A stretch of DNA of 64,000 bases, taken from contig NZ_LIFX01000012.1 in assembly GCF_001297775.1 (NCBI RefSeq), forward strand, positions 185,901 to 249,900, in the 5' to 3' direction. The notes beneath the pieces are model-generated. The model made no database searches. It worked only from the letters and a program-made list of their open reading frames with translations, and was not told the DNA's origin. Position 1 is the stretch's first letter. Each line of letters begins with the position of its first letter. The position numbers and the translations under genes are program-made. This document shows, in pieces, positions 39,291 through 47,857 of this stretch. This DNA is from Trabulsiella odontotermitis (GTDB lineage: Bacteria > Pseudomonadota > Gammaproteobacteria > Enterobacterales > Enterobacteriaceae).

Positions 39291-39917
39291 TTATAATAAT
39301 TCGTGGGCTTTCGCGTAATCAATCAGTTCAACAATGGTATGCACGCCCAGTTTGCTGAAAATATTTGACTTGTGGGCGCTGATGGTTTTGTTGCTCAATA
39401 ATAATTGATCGGCGATTTCCTTATTGGTCAGGCCATTTGCCAGATAACGCAGCACCATCACTTCGCGATTCGATAATGGCAGTTCCGGCAGATCACCACG
39501 CTGCGAATGGCTGAACATCGTCAGTGACGATGACGGAAAAAAAGAATATCCCGCCAGCAGCATTTCCACCGCTTTATAGATGTCGTTTTGATCCTTTCGT
39601 TTGCTGACAAAGCCATTCGCGCCCGCGCGTATCGCCCGCCCGGCATAGAAGGATTCTGACTTTGAAGATAAGAAGAGTACCTTGGTTCGGTGGTTTATCT
39701 CCTTGATTCTTTTGAGCAAAGAAAAACCATCCGTGCCGGGTAACTCGATGTCAAGAATAACCATATCGGTGGGGTTATGGCGAAGATAATCGAGTAATTC
39801 CCGATTATCATCCGTTTTCAGAACCACTTCGATATCTTTATTTTTATGCAGTAAGACTTCGATTGACATTCTGACGATGGGCTGTTCGTCCATAATAATT
39901 ACGGAATGCGGTCTCAT
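39291..39917 (-). CDS. fimZ: Fimbrial response regulator FimZ
   Basis: NarL/FixJ-type response regulator of 208 residues from ATG 39917 (MRPHSVIIMDEQ). Receiver domain with acidic pocket MDE, phosphoacceptor Asp in MVILDIELPG and conserved Lys in LSSKSESF; C-terminal LuxR-type helix-turn-helix LSNREVMVLRYLANGLTNKEIA. In Salmonella FimZ activates fimA together with FimY. No cognate sensor kinase is nearby, which is usual for FimZ. Confidence 0.95.
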   Translation of the reverse strand: MRPHSVIIMDEQPIVRMSIEVLLHKNKDIEVVLKTDDNRELLDYLRHNPTDMVILDIELPGTDGFSLLKRIKEINHRTKVLFLSSKSESFYAGRAIRAGANGFVSKRKDQNDIYKAVEMLLAGYSFFPSSSLTMFSHSQRGDLPELPLSNREVMVLRYLANGLTNKEIADQLLLSNKTISAHKSNIFSKLGVHTIVELIDYAKAHELL

Positions 39918-40688
39918 TTTTCTATTCCTCAGATTGTTAGAACAGTCGTGCCGAATCCTTTCCGGATCCACCGCTAGCTGGAAGGATAAAATCAAAAAAT
40001 CCTGATACCGAAGTATGTTTCCATGGAAAGTACAAAAGCGTTCCTGTATGCGTGGTTGTTACTTATTCGCATGCGATTAGTTTATTCTGCGAAAGAATAA
40101 ATAAGCACGATGTCATATTATTATTTCTTACTCTGACGCCACTGATTATACCGTGTAACTTTTCCTGGAAAAGCCTGTGAAATTGACAAAAAGCGTTACC
40201 CGTTAGGATATTCTGACGACAGGTAACAATATTTTCTGTTTTGGCGTAACCGGCTAGGATTTTTCTTAATGATAAAATTAACGATTATGCTAACGAGGAA
40301 AAACAACATTAATGACTGGTTGTTGTTCTGTTGTTAAATAGATTTCTGAAAGTTTATCGTACAGGCAGGATGGCTGCCTGCGGCTGAATTCATCATTTAT
40401 CGCGGTTGGTTGCGGTTCGTGGCCGATCTCGCGTGCGGCGCTGGTCGCAGCAGGATCTGCTGTCAGGGTTGTGGGTTATCTGCCAGTTACGTGCCATTGT
40501 TGATATTTTCATCGAAGAATTGTTCTCCGCTTGACGCAGAGAAAAATAGCAGCAGCGATATTAACCAGTGTATTGCCTTTATCTGGTGATAAGTTCTGAA
40601 GGGTGGGGCTTTTTAGGAATAGTTATAATTGTTTTACAAATGTTATCAATTAACCATTATTTAACAATAAATTAAGTAATTTCCTAAA
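39918..40688 (-). other. A/T-rich intergenic region fimY-fimZ
   Basis: About 770 bp without a credible open reading frame. It must contain the fimZ promoter; long A/T stretches suggest a silencer-bound (H-NS type) control region. No fimW-like gene and no RNA gene were recognised. Confidence 0.4.
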
Positions 40689-41411
40689 TCAGTTCCGGAC
40701 TGAATTTCCACTTAATCGCTGTAGCAGGCGGATAAGCTGCTGTCGTTTCTGTAATTTCAGCAGGGCAAGAATGCGCGCGAGTCGATAGATAATGCGGTGA
40801 TAAGGGCGATTCTGCTGTATGGCGATATTTCGCAGCGTCATACCGTCAGCCATCAGGCGAATAATCTGCCATTCCTGGCGGTTAAACCGCTCCCTGGGGT
40901 TATTGAACACCACGCGCGGAAACGCCAGCGCCTGTTGCACGCCGCTTACCGTAACGCGACGGTCGATGATCCGGCACAGGCAACTTGCCGCAATAAAATG
41001 CACGATGTCCAGATCATCCACCACTGTCAGCAGATCAAATGCCAGATCAGGGTGTTGTCGGCTGATAAGGTGCAGTTGATACAGGGTGTCGAGCACAGGG
41101 GCGGTGCTGCCGTTGAGATCGATAATCAGGCGTGAGGACCCCCACTTTTGCCGGGCTTCTGACGCCTCTTCCAGACGAGGAAAAAGGGTACTGCAGGCCA
41201 GTGGCGGCGGGCTGTAGCGGATACCGGTCGCGAGGTAGTTATCCTGCGTGACCAGAAGCAACCTGTCGCTCAGGGACGCCGCATGGTTGGTGGCCGGGTT
41301 CGCCAGCAGGTCGATCCGCTCGACCAGCGCATAATGCGGTAATGGCAGGCGGCGCCCACCCACCGGAGTCGCATTGCGACGACGTCTTTCCCTGCGTAAT
41401 ACCACGCGCAT
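40689..41411 (-). CDS. fimY: Fimbrial regulator FimY
   Basis: LuxR-like fimbrial activator, 240 residues from ATG 41411 (MRVVLRRERR), with AGAGGG five bases upstream; this equals the remembered Salmonella FimY length, whereas an ATG nine codons earlier lacks a site. A weak receiver-like N-terminal part is followed by a C-terminal helix-turn-helix FNRQEWQIIRLMADGMTLRNIAIQ. Very Arg-rich at the N terminus. With FimZ it should drive fimA. Assigned by location and C-terminal domain. Confidence 0.8.
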   Translation of the reverse strand: MRVVLRRERRRRNATPVGGRRLPLPHYALVERIDLLANPATNHAASLSDRLLLVTQDNYLATGIRYSPPPLACSTLFPRLEEASEARQKWGSSRLIIDLNGSTAPVLDTLYQLHLISRQHPDLAFDLLTVVDDLDIVHFIAASCLCRIIDRRVTVSGVQQALAFPRVVFNNPRERFNRQEWQIIRLMADGMTLRNIAIQQNRPYHRIIYRLARILALLKLQKRQQLIRLLQRLSGNSVRN

Positions 41412-41777
41412 AAATTCCCTCTCACGCCGTAAGCTCATTGAGAATATCAGAAGGGCTTATGCAAAACAGATACGCTTTCCTGGCGGTAACAGACTGAAAT
41501 CATTACAGGCTTATATGCCGGAACTGTTGAGCTTCTATTGTTACGACACGAGAGTTGTCTAAAAACCAGGCAATGCTTAAAACCTACTGAGATATTTCGC
41601 AGTTGCGGGGGTGCGTGTATGGTGTTGCGTTGTTAAATATATGTTGCTTTTGATCACAAAAAATAAACAAACAGACTGTTTTATGCGCAATCCCGAAAAA
41701 TGTAGATATTTTTAAGTTATGGCTACGAAAAAGACACGCCATCTCTGTCTGCTACTCTACCGAGAGGATTGATTCTG
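41412..41777. promoter_or_regulatory. Divergent control region fimY / csiD
   Basis: A 366-bp A/T-rich region. Near 41660 TTTTGATCACAAA contains one good half of a CRP site (TCACA) but a poor second half. In E. coli csiD is cAMP-CRP- and sigma-S-dependent and repressed by CsiR, so this area is where such control would be; specific sites could not be set. Confidence 0.35.
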
Positions 41778-42740
41778 ATGAATGCACTCACTGCCCTGAA
41801 ACAGAGCCCGTCCGACCTGTCCCGCTCCGGCAGCGGTTTTACCGTCACCCCTTCGCGCCAGTCGCCCCGTTTGCTTGAACTCACCTTTACCCCCGGGGTG
41901 ACACAACAATTTTTGCATGACGTGGCGCAGTGGCCGGTGCAGGCGCTGGAGTACAAATCCTTCCTGCGTTTCCGGGTAGCGCAAATCCTCGATGATCTGT
42001 GCGGTAACCAGCTGCGTCCGCTGCTGTTTAACGCGCTGCTGTCGCGTAGCGAAGGGGCATTGCTGGTGGCGGCGCCGGGTCTGGACAACGTGGCGCAGGC
42101 AGATGAGATGGTCAAACTGGCGACCGCGGTCGCGCATCTGGTAGGGCGCTCCAATTTCGATGCGATGAGCGGCCAGTATTATGCCCGCTTCGTGGTAAAA
42201 AATGTCGATAATTCTGACAGTTATCTGCGCCAGCCGCACCGCGTGATGGAACTGCATAACGACGGGACCTACGTCGAAGAGCCGACCGATTACGTGCTGA
42301 TGATGAAAATTGACGAGCAGAACATGCAGGGCGGTAATTCGCTGCTGCTGCACCTTGACGACTGGGAACATCTGGAGCGTTTCTTCGCGCATCCACTGGC
42401 ACGCCGTCCGATGCGCTGGGCCGCGCCACCCAGCAAGAACGTCAGTAAGGATATCTGGCATCCGGTGTTTGACGTCGACACGCAGGGGCGACCGGTGATG
42501 CGTTACATCGACCAGTTTGTGCAGCCTAAAGATCTGGAAGAGGGGACCTGGCTGAGTGCACTTTCGGATGCGCTGGAGACCAGCAAGCAGATCCTCTCCG
42601 TGCCAGTACCGGTCGGCCGGTTCCTGCTGATCAACAATCTCTTCTGGCTGCACGGGCGCGATCGTTTCACGCCACACCCGGATCTGCGCCGCGAGCTGAT
42701 GCGTCAGCGGGGTTATTTCTGCGATCCCACCACGCCATAA
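41778..42740 (+). CDS. glaH: Glutarate 2-hydroxylase (CsiD/GlaH)
   Basis: Fe(II)/2-oxoglutarate dioxygenase converting glutarate to L-2-hydroxyglutarate. 320 residues from ATG 41778 (MNALTALKQ); a TTG three codons earlier is the only in-frame alternative. Iron ligands are visible as His-x-Asp in [12 protein letters not shown] (near residue 160) and the distal His in [18 protein letters not shown]. Product is passed to LhgO, encoded 27 bp downstream. Confidence 0.94.
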   Translation: MNALTALKQSPSDLSRSGSGFTVTPSRQSPRLLELTFTPGVTQQFLHDVAQWPVQALEYKSFLRFRVAQILDDLCGNQLRPLLFNALLSRSEGALLVAAPGLDNVAQADEMVKLATAVAHLVGRSNFDAMSGQYYARFVVKNVDNSDSYLRQPHRVMELHNDGTYVEEPTDYVLMMKIDEQNMQGGNSLLLHLDDWEHLERFFAHPLARRPMRWAAPPSKNVSKDIWHPVFDVDTQGRPVMRYIDQFVQPKDLEEGTWLSALSDALETSKQILSVPVPVGRFLLINNLFWLHGRDRFTPHPDLRRELMRQRGYFCDPTTP

Positions 42741-42767
42741 TCCCTCACTGGCGAAGGAATTCACTGG

Positions 42768-44033
42768 ATGTATGATTTTGTGATTATCGGCGGCGGCATC
42801 ATCGGGATGTCGACCGCCATGCAACTGGCGGATGTCTACCCTGATGCCCGGATTGCGTTACTGGAAAAAGAGTCTGCCGCCGCGCAGCATCAGACCGGGC
42901 ATAACAGCGGGGTGATCCACGCCGGGGTGTATTACACCCCCGGCACCCTCAAAGCGCAGTTTTGCCTTGCCGGAAACCGGGCGACAAAAGCGTTTTGCGA
43001 GCAAAACGGCATTCGCGTCGAAACCTGCGGAAAAATGCTGGTCGCCACCTCGCCGCTGGAAATGGAACGTATGCGGGCGCTGTGGGATCGCACCGCCGAA
43101 AATCAACTGGAGCGCTACTGGTTGAGCGCGGAAGAACTGCGTGAGCGCGAACCGAATATCCGTGGGCTGGGCGGCATTTTTGTTCCTTCCAGCGGGATCG
43201 TCAGTTATCGCGAAGTGACGGAAGCGATGGCGCAACGGTTTCGCGACAGCGGCGGCGAGATTATTTATGGCGCCGAGGTCTGCGCGCTGAAAGAACATGC
43301 GGCCGGTGTGGTGGTGAGAACGAAGCAGGGGCAGGAGTTTGAAGCCTCGACGCTCATCACCTGCGCCGGGCTGATGGCTGACAGGCTGGTCAGCATGCTG
43401 GGGCTTGATCCCGGTTTTATCATCTGCCCGTTCCGTGGGGAATATTTCCGTCTCGCCCCGCAGCACAATCAGATCGTCAACCACCTTATTTATCCGATTC
43501 CCGATCCGGCGATGCCATTCCTCGGCGTACACCTGACGCGGATGATCGACGGCAGCGTGACCGTCGGCCCTAACGCCGTGCTGGCCTTCAAGCGGGAAGG
43601 GTATCGCAAGCGCGATATTTCGCTGCATGACACGCTGGAAATTTTGCGATCACCGGGGATCCGCCGCGTGCTTAACGGCAACCTGCGCGCCGGGTTACAT
43701 GAAATGAAGAACTCGCTGTGTAAAAGCGGTTATCTGCGTCAGGTGCAAAAGTATTGCCCCAGCCTGCGTGCCGACGATTTACAGCCCTGTCCCGCGGGCG
43801 TCAGGGCACAGGCGGTTTCACCGGACGGGAAGCTTATCGACGATTTCTTGTTCGTTACGACGCCACGCTCGATTCATACCTGTAACGCACCGTCTCCGGC
43901 TGCGACATCGGCCATTCCTATCGGCGCGCACATTGTCAGTAAAGTGCAGAGCCTGCTCGACAGCCAGCAAACCACGACGCTCGGGAGAAAAAAACATGGG
44001 ACAGACAGCCTCGATCCCTTCAACCGCGTTTGA
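42768..44033 (+). CDS. lhgO: L-2-hydroxyglutarate dehydrogenase/oxidase
   Basis: FAD enzyme oxidising L-2-hydroxyglutarate to 2-oxoglutarate, feeding electrons to the quinone pool. The dinucleotide motif GGGIIGMSTAMQL is at residues 8-20; HNSGVIHAGVYY and CPFRGEYF segments are as in E. coli LhgD. 421 residues. Its last 38 bases overlap the start of csiR, unlike E. coli where gabDTP intervene. Also named lhgD/ygaF. Confidence 0.94.
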   Translation: MYDFVIIGGGIIGMSTAMQLADVYPDARIALLEKESAAAQHQTGHNSGVIHAGVYYTPGTLKAQFCLAGNRATKAFCEQNGIRVETCGKMLVATSPLEMERMRALWDRTAENQLERYWLSAEELREREPNIRGLGGIFVPSSGIVSYREVTEAMAQRFRDSGGEIIYGAEVCALKEHAAGVVVRTKQGQEFEASTLITCAGLMADRLVSMLGLDPGFIICPFRGEYFRLAPQHNQIVNHLIYPIPDPAMPFLGVHLTRMIDGSVTVGPNAVLAFKREGYRKRDISLHDTLEILRSPGIRRVLNGNLRAGLHEMKNSLCKSGYLRQVQKYCPSLRADDLQPCPAGVRAQAVSPDGKLIDDFLFVTTPRSIHTCNAPSPAATSAIPIGAHIVSKVQSLLDSQQTTTLGRKKHGTDSLDPFNRV

Positions 44034-44694
44034 CGGTTACCGGCGGCTTAAGAACGACATCATTCGCGGCGTCTGGCAGCCGGAAGAGAAGCTACGGATG
44101 AGCCTGCTGACGTCTCGTTACGAACTGGGCGTTGGGCCGCTGCGGGAGGCACTGTCGCAACTGGTGGCCGAACGACTGGTCACCGTGGTGAATCAGAAAG
44201 GCTACCGCGTGGCGCCGATGTCAGAAACGGAGTTGCTCGATATCTTCGATGCGCGCGCCAGTATGGAGGCGATGCTGGTGGGGCTGGCGATTGCACGGGG
44301 CGGGGACGCGTGGGAAGCGGAAATTCTGGCGCGGTCGCACATGCTGAACAAACTCTCCGCCAGCAAAGCCAGCGAAGGGATGCTGGAGGAGTGGGACCAG
44401 CGGCATCAGGCATTCCACACGGCGATTGTGAATGGCTGCGGATCGCAGTATCTGTTGCAGATGCGCGAGCGGCTGTTTGATCTTGCGGCGCGCTACCGGT
44501 TTATCTGGTTGCGTGAAACGGTGTTGTCGGTCGAAATGCTGGAAGACAAACACGACCAGCATCAGGAACTGGTCGAAGCGATACTGGCGCGTGACGCCAG
44601 CCTTGCCAGCGAGCGGATGCGCCAGCACTTGCTGACGCCCATTCCCATCATCCAGCAAGCGATGGTGCAGAAGCGCCAGCAGAGTGCGGTATGA
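43996..44694 (+). CDS. csiR: GntR-family repressor CsiR
   Basis: FadR-subfamily (GntR) regulator of 232 residues, repressor of the glutarate operon. Starts at ATG 43996 (MGQTASIPST) with GGGAGA upstream. Winged helix: YRRLKNDIIRGVWQPEEKLRMSLLTSRY...GPLREALSQL; the C-terminal ligand domain contains the FCD His/Asp positions DQRHQAFH and EDKHDQHQELVEA. The start lies inside lhgO, so the genes are likely coupled. Confidence 0.93.
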   Translation: MGQTASIPSTAFDGYRRLKNDIIRGVWQPEEKLRMSLLTSRYELGVGPLREALSQLVAERLVTVVNQKGYRVAPMSETELLDIFDARASMEAMLVGLAIARGGDAWEAEILARSHMLNKLSASKASEGMLEEWDQRHQAFHTAIVNGCGSQYLLQMRERLFDLAARYRFIWLRETVLSVEMLEDKHDQHQELVEAILARDASLASERMRQHLLTPIPIIQQAMVQKRQQSAV

Positions 44695-44751
44695 TTCCGG
44701 TTAGCAAATAAGCAATAGCGCAGCAGAAACGCCGGGTTGGGGGAAAAGCCA

Positions 44752-44779
44752 TTGACTCAGCAGGCGTTGACCGTATAAT
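44752..44779 (+). promoter_or_regulatory. Promoter of argU
   Basis: TTGACT (44752-44757), 16-bp spacer, consensus TATAAT (44774-44779), followed by a G/C-rich discriminator about 40 bp before the tRNA; a strong stable-RNA promoter. Confidence 0.85.
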
Positions 44780-44818
44780 TCCAGGCGTTTCACACCGCGA
44801 AGTTCCTGACTTCTCAGT

Positions 44819-44895
44819 GCGCCCTTAGCTCAGCTGGATAGAGCAACGGCCTTCTAAGCCGTAGGTCACAGGTTCGAATCCTGTAGGGCGTGCCA
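44819..44895 (+). tRNA. argU: tRNA-Arg(UCU)
   Basis: Seventy-seven nucleotides including encoded CCA. Acceptor stem GCGCCCT / AGGGCGT, D-arm AGCTCAGCTGGATAGAGC, anticodon TCT in CTTCTAA, T-arm GGTTCGAATCC. Decodes AGA/AGG. In E. coli and Salmonella this gene (argU, alias fimU) stands beside the fim/sfm cluster and is a known integration site for prophages, fitting the accessory region that follows. Confidence 0.98.
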
Positions 44896-44933
44896 TTTCC
44901 TGGTCAACGCTATTATTCCCCAGTCAAGCGGTT

Positions 44934-45824
44934 TCAGTTTGCCTTCAGAAAATCCCCGACGGTTTGCATACAGCGTTGTCGCTCTTCGATATGGGGCATA
45001 TGGCTGGAGTTCTCAAAAATGACCCACTGCGCGCCGGTTATCTTGTCCATAAAAGGCTGCACAACTTCCGGGGTTGCCTCGTCGTAACGCCCGGAAATGA
45101 GCAGGGTTGGCACCGCAATTTTCCCGAGCCGGTCAACAATGCTCCAGTTTTTCAACGAGCCAATAATGTTAAATTCCGAGGGACCGTTCATGGCCAGATA
45201 CACACCAGGGTTGGACTCCAGCGCTGCAAAGGTACGCAAGAGTTCTTCTGGCCAGGGATCAACGCGGCAAACATGGCGCTGATAAAAAACCATACTTGCC
45301 GCTTTGTATTCCTCACTGTCGAGCGTTCCCGCTTTTTCATGTTCCAGCAACGTGGCCTGCACTTCCGCTGGCAGCTCAGCGCGGAGTCTGGCGGCGGCCT
45401 CCATCCACAGCGCCATGGACGCCGGAGTGTCGGCGAGGATAAGCGCTTTCAGGCCTGATGGCTGCGTGACGGCATGTTCCGCCGCCAGCATTCCGCCCCA
45501 GGACTGACCGAGCAATGCGTAGTCGTCATCAATCTCCAGCGTCCGGAGCAGGTTAGTCAGCTCGTCAAGAAAAAGGGATGGTTGCCAGAATGTAGGATCG
45601 ACATCCGGCAGATGGGTAGAACGCCCGTTTCCCAGTTGATCGTAATGGATAACGGCGCGTCCGGTTTCGGCAATATATTTAAACGCATCAACATAATCAT
45701 GAGTACAACCTGGACCGCCGTGAGCTACCACCAGCGGCGTCTGCCCATTATGCAGATCACCGCAGATGCGAAACCAGGTCTGATAGCCCTGAAAGGGGGC
45801 AAAGCCTTCGCGAATGGTGTACAT
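44934..45824 (-). CDS. Proline-iminopeptidase-family alpha/beta hydrolase
   Basis: Alpha/beta hydrolase of 296 residues similar to proline iminopeptidase/L-amino-acid amidase (Pip/tricorn F1 type). [12 protein letters not shown] forms the oxyanion hole, nucleophile Ser is in GQSWGGM near residue 103, acid Asp likely in SGRYDEATP, and the catalytic His in [12 protein letters not shown] 45824 (MYTIREGF) has AAGGA upstream; an in-frame TTG nine codons earlier lacks one. No signal peptide. It follows the LuxR solo gene on the same strand and has an 18-bp dyad upstream, the arrangement of pip genes beside LuxR solos in plant-associated bacteria. Confidence 0.85.
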   Translation of the reverse strand: MYTIREGFAPFQGYQTWFRICGDLHNGQTPLVVAHGGPGCTHDYVDAFKYIAETGRAVIHYDQLGNGRSTHLPDVDPTFWQPSLFLDELTNLLRTLEIDDDYALLGQSWGGMLAAEHAVTQPSGLKALILADTPASMALWMEAAARLRAELPAEVQATLLEHEKAGTLDSEEYKAASMVFYQRHVCRVDPWPEELLRTFAALESNPGVYLAMNGPSEFNIIGSLKNWSIVDRLGKIAVPTLLISGRYDEATPEVVQPFMDKITGAQWVIFENSSHMPHIEERQRCMQTVGDFLKAN

Positions 45825-45885
45825 GGGACGTTTTCCTTTGAAGTGAACCAACTCTCAGGGTAGAACGTCCTGGGCCGCGTTGAAT

Positions 45886-45903
45886 ACTAGTAAAAATGCT
45901 AGT
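45886..45903 (-). promoter_or_regulatory. Lux-box-like dyad upstream of the hydrolase gene
   Basis: ACTAG-N8-CTAGT, 18 bp, perfect 5-bp arms, two bases beyond the regulator's stop codon. A possible -10 TTCTAC (45865-45860) would put the dyad centre about 41.5 bp before the start of transcription, where LuxR-type activators usually bind. Inferred operator for the adjacent LuxR-family protein. Confidence 0.55.
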
Positions 45904-45905
45904 TC

Positions 45906-46658
45906 TTAACTGTCGAGCAGGCGGTAGTGCATCGCGCGTACCACAGCCTGTACGCGATTTGTGGCGCCGAGTTTTTTCGCCGCCGTGTTCAGATGTAGCG
46001 TGACCGTTGCGACCGATCGATGCAGTTTACGGGCGATCTCTTTTGCCGTCAGCCCCCTGGCGGACCACGCCAGGCACTCGCGCTCACGGTTGCTCAGTCG
46101 GATGTGGTGACAGGTACGCATTGAGGCGTCAAACAGCGGAAAAGCCGTCTCCTGAAAGTGATGTGCAAGAAACATCATCTGGGCGAGGGTATCATTGATA
46201 CCAGGTGGCGGATGCTGGCTGGTTAAAATGCCTGTCAGGGTAACAAATCCGCCATTCGGTAGATGCAACGGTACGGTTGCGCCACTGGACATGTTGTTCT
46301 CGCACATGTAGCGGCTGACTTCACGCGCGTTATTGTCCAGCATATGGCGCAGCACGCTGCTTGCCGGGTATTGATATGACCAGACAAAAGGCGCGCAGCT
46401 CTGCAATGCGTAATGTTGCACCGGATCGGCCTGATAATAGCCGCGCTCGCACCATAACTGGTGCATATCGTCCGGCGCATTACGCATTTCCAGTAGCGAA
46501 GGGGTAATCAGTTCACCCTCAGGCGAACGCGGAACCGGCGTATAGTGGTAAATCACTGCATCAAAACCCAATGATTGCGTCCGGGCAAACAGCCTGGTGA
46601 ACGCCTCTTTAAGCCTGGTGGAATCCGTGTTTCCAGGGCGCTTGATCTCAACTTTCAT
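45906..46658 (-). CDS. LuxR-family solo regulator, plant-signal-type ligand pocket
   Basis: LuxR-type regulator of 250 residues: autoinducer-binding domain (about 10-170) and helix-turn-helix LSNRERECLAWSARGLTAKEIARKL (about 187-211). Aligning the invariant Asp78-Pro79 and Trp93 with TraR positions 70, 71 and 85 (offset +8) puts Met65 and Trp69 at the positions that are Trp57 and Tyr61 in AHL receptors. These two replacements mark the OryR/PsoR/XccR group that responds to plant compounds. GAGGGG precedes the ATG. No luxI is adjacent; the pip-like gene is downstream. Ligand is inferred only. Confidence 0.85.
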   Translation of the reverse strand: MKVEIKRPGNTDSTRLKEAFTRLFARTQSLGFDAVIYHYTPVPRSPEGELITPSLLEMRNAPDDMHQLWCERGYYQADPVQHYALQSCAPFVWSYQYPASSVLRHMLDNNAREVSRYMCENNMSSGATVPLHLPNGGFVTLTGILTSQHPPPGINDTLAQMMFLAHHFQETAFPLFDASMRTCHHIRLSNRERECLAWSARGLTAKEIARKLHRSVATVTLHLNTAAKKLGATNRVQAVVRAMHYRLLDS

Positions 46659-47199
46659 GCTTATCCCCTCACGTTGAACGGTGCCACGCCACGGGCATGG
46701 TTAGTGCAAACTCATACTGAATTATGCAATTTTGGTGCCGCTCAGGGCGCTGGTAAAAACGCGTACTTTTGCTGATTACCCGGCTCCTATTGATAATGTA
46801 AGCGTAACTGAATTCTTCCGAACCAAAGCCGATAACGGGGGGATGATGTTGCACCTTGCGGGCGCGCGCAGCGCAGCAGTCATCGCAATAGTGGCGATGA
46901 TGAACTAGTTGGCGCGGAATGAGTGGGGGATAGCGGTCAGAGTGATGATAAAGACGGTAAGACCGTGTCAGCGAATCTTGTAGTGGTCACAGCTCTGAAT
47001 ACAGAGCTGCAACGACTCACCAATGTCGGAACAACAGAAGTCGATCCGGATATTCCAGTTTAACCTGGCACTGTTTTCAGGGATGCTTACAACAGGTTTA
47101 GGCGCACCGGTGATCTGCCAGTGTACAAGCGTTGGGACGGATATTGTGGGTAAAGGCTGATGAAACAATCCCGGCTCGGTGGCTGGGATAAATATTCAG
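46659..47199. other. Region without a clear gene; possible coding remnant
   Basis: About 540 bp between the LuxR solo and the CDI immunity gene. On the plus strand a GTG-initiated 46-codon frame at 46923-47063 reads with coding-like composition (SANLVVVTALNTELQRL...) but has no ribosome-binding site and no family I know. An imperfect hairpin near 47169-47188 lies past the immunity gene's stop. Otherwise nothing recognised. Confidence 0.3.
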
Positions 47200-47388
47200 T
47201 TACTGTTTGTTAAATGCTCGTTTCGCCTCATTTAAACTCAGAGAGTTTGCCCCGCCAGAAAAATCTGGATCAGCCGATTGTACAGGGTCATCTTCCCACC
47301 CACATACAGGGCAAATTTCATAACAACCCGGCTCATCGATTTTCTTATTTCCACAGCACGGACAAGGATAAGAGCTATTATTCATCAT
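47200..47388 (-). CDS. CPCC-family cysteine-rich immunity protein
   Basis: Small protein of 62 residues (MMNNSSYPCPCCGNKKI). It has the CPCC motif and ends a zinc-ribbon-like pair CPVCGW; this Cys_rich_CPCC family occurs as immunity proteins of polymorphic toxins. The ATG overlaps the toxin fragment's TGA by four bases (ATGA), tying it to that module. No secretion signal. Confidence 0.75.
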   Translation of the reverse strand: MMNNSSYPCPCCGNKKIDEPGCYEICPVCGWEDDPVQSADPDFSGGANSLSLNEAKRAFNKQ

Positions 47389-47843
47389 TGCTTGTTCCAA
47401 TATTCGAGACCTTTCTCTGGTTTAAACATTGTACGTGGTACACCATTTATATCTTTTGAAGCAAAGACATTAGTCGCAGGATTATAATACAGCGAGTCTC
47501 CGTTAGGGCGAGTTTTAGTTAAAGTGCCTTGCGGTGGGGTTGTCATAAAATTATGGGCTGCATCAACATATTGCTTAGCATTCTGATACTCAGGAAACTC
47601 TTTCCCATGTTTTGTCCAGTGCCCATAGGCATTACCCACAGGTTCTGCCTTCTTGGTTTCTGTCCAAATCTGAGTATCTTTAGATTTACCACCCTTAGCT
47701 ATCCCACCACCACCTTTCAGTGGATCGCCATTCTCATCAAGAACTTTGGCAGGTCGCAGTCCAGGCCGCTTTTCTTCTTCCTCGCTGAGCGAGTTATTCT
47801 CAACAACAATCCCAACTGTATGAATTGAGATTAATCGCAGATT
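47385..47843 (-). pseudogene. Orphan CdiA C-terminal toxin module
   Basis: Open frame without an ATG in reach: it opens just after a TGA, contains the VENN motif (codons 47804-47793) followed by SLSEEEEKRPG, a Gly/Lys linker and a toxin tip NAYGHWTKHGKEFPEY...TLTKTRPNGDSLYYNP...RTMFKP. The His-x3-His-Gly and TLTK...NG pattern resembles RNase-type (BECR-fold) toxin tips of polymorphic toxins; that assignment is from memory. Lacking the delivery part, it is an orphan cdiA-CT paired with the CPCC immunity gene; a GTG at 47639 could permit internal initiation. Confidence 0.7.
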
Positions 47844-47857
47844 TCAGTAACGCTGCA

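Noticed and set aside
41650..41672. CRP site upstream of csiD
   Set aside because: Only the TCACA half is good; the other half is poor or wrongly spaced, so I did not list it as a site.
41757..42824. 355-codon open frame opposite csiD
   Set aside because: Antisense shadow of glaH; no motifs, and the plus-strand protein has all iron ligands.
43768..43995. Longer N terminus for csiR
   Set aside because: The in-frame extension runs through lhgO; ATG 43996 has a ribosome-binding site and gives the family length.
44871..44895. argU 3' end as a prophage att site
   Set aside because: I found no second copy of the tRNA 3' end in the window and no integrase, so only a hotspot is suggested.
47385..47639. 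A complete small protein starting at 47639
   Set aside because: The start is a GTG inside a longer frame containing a VENN motif upstream; it reads better as part of an orphan CdiA-CT than as an independent gene.
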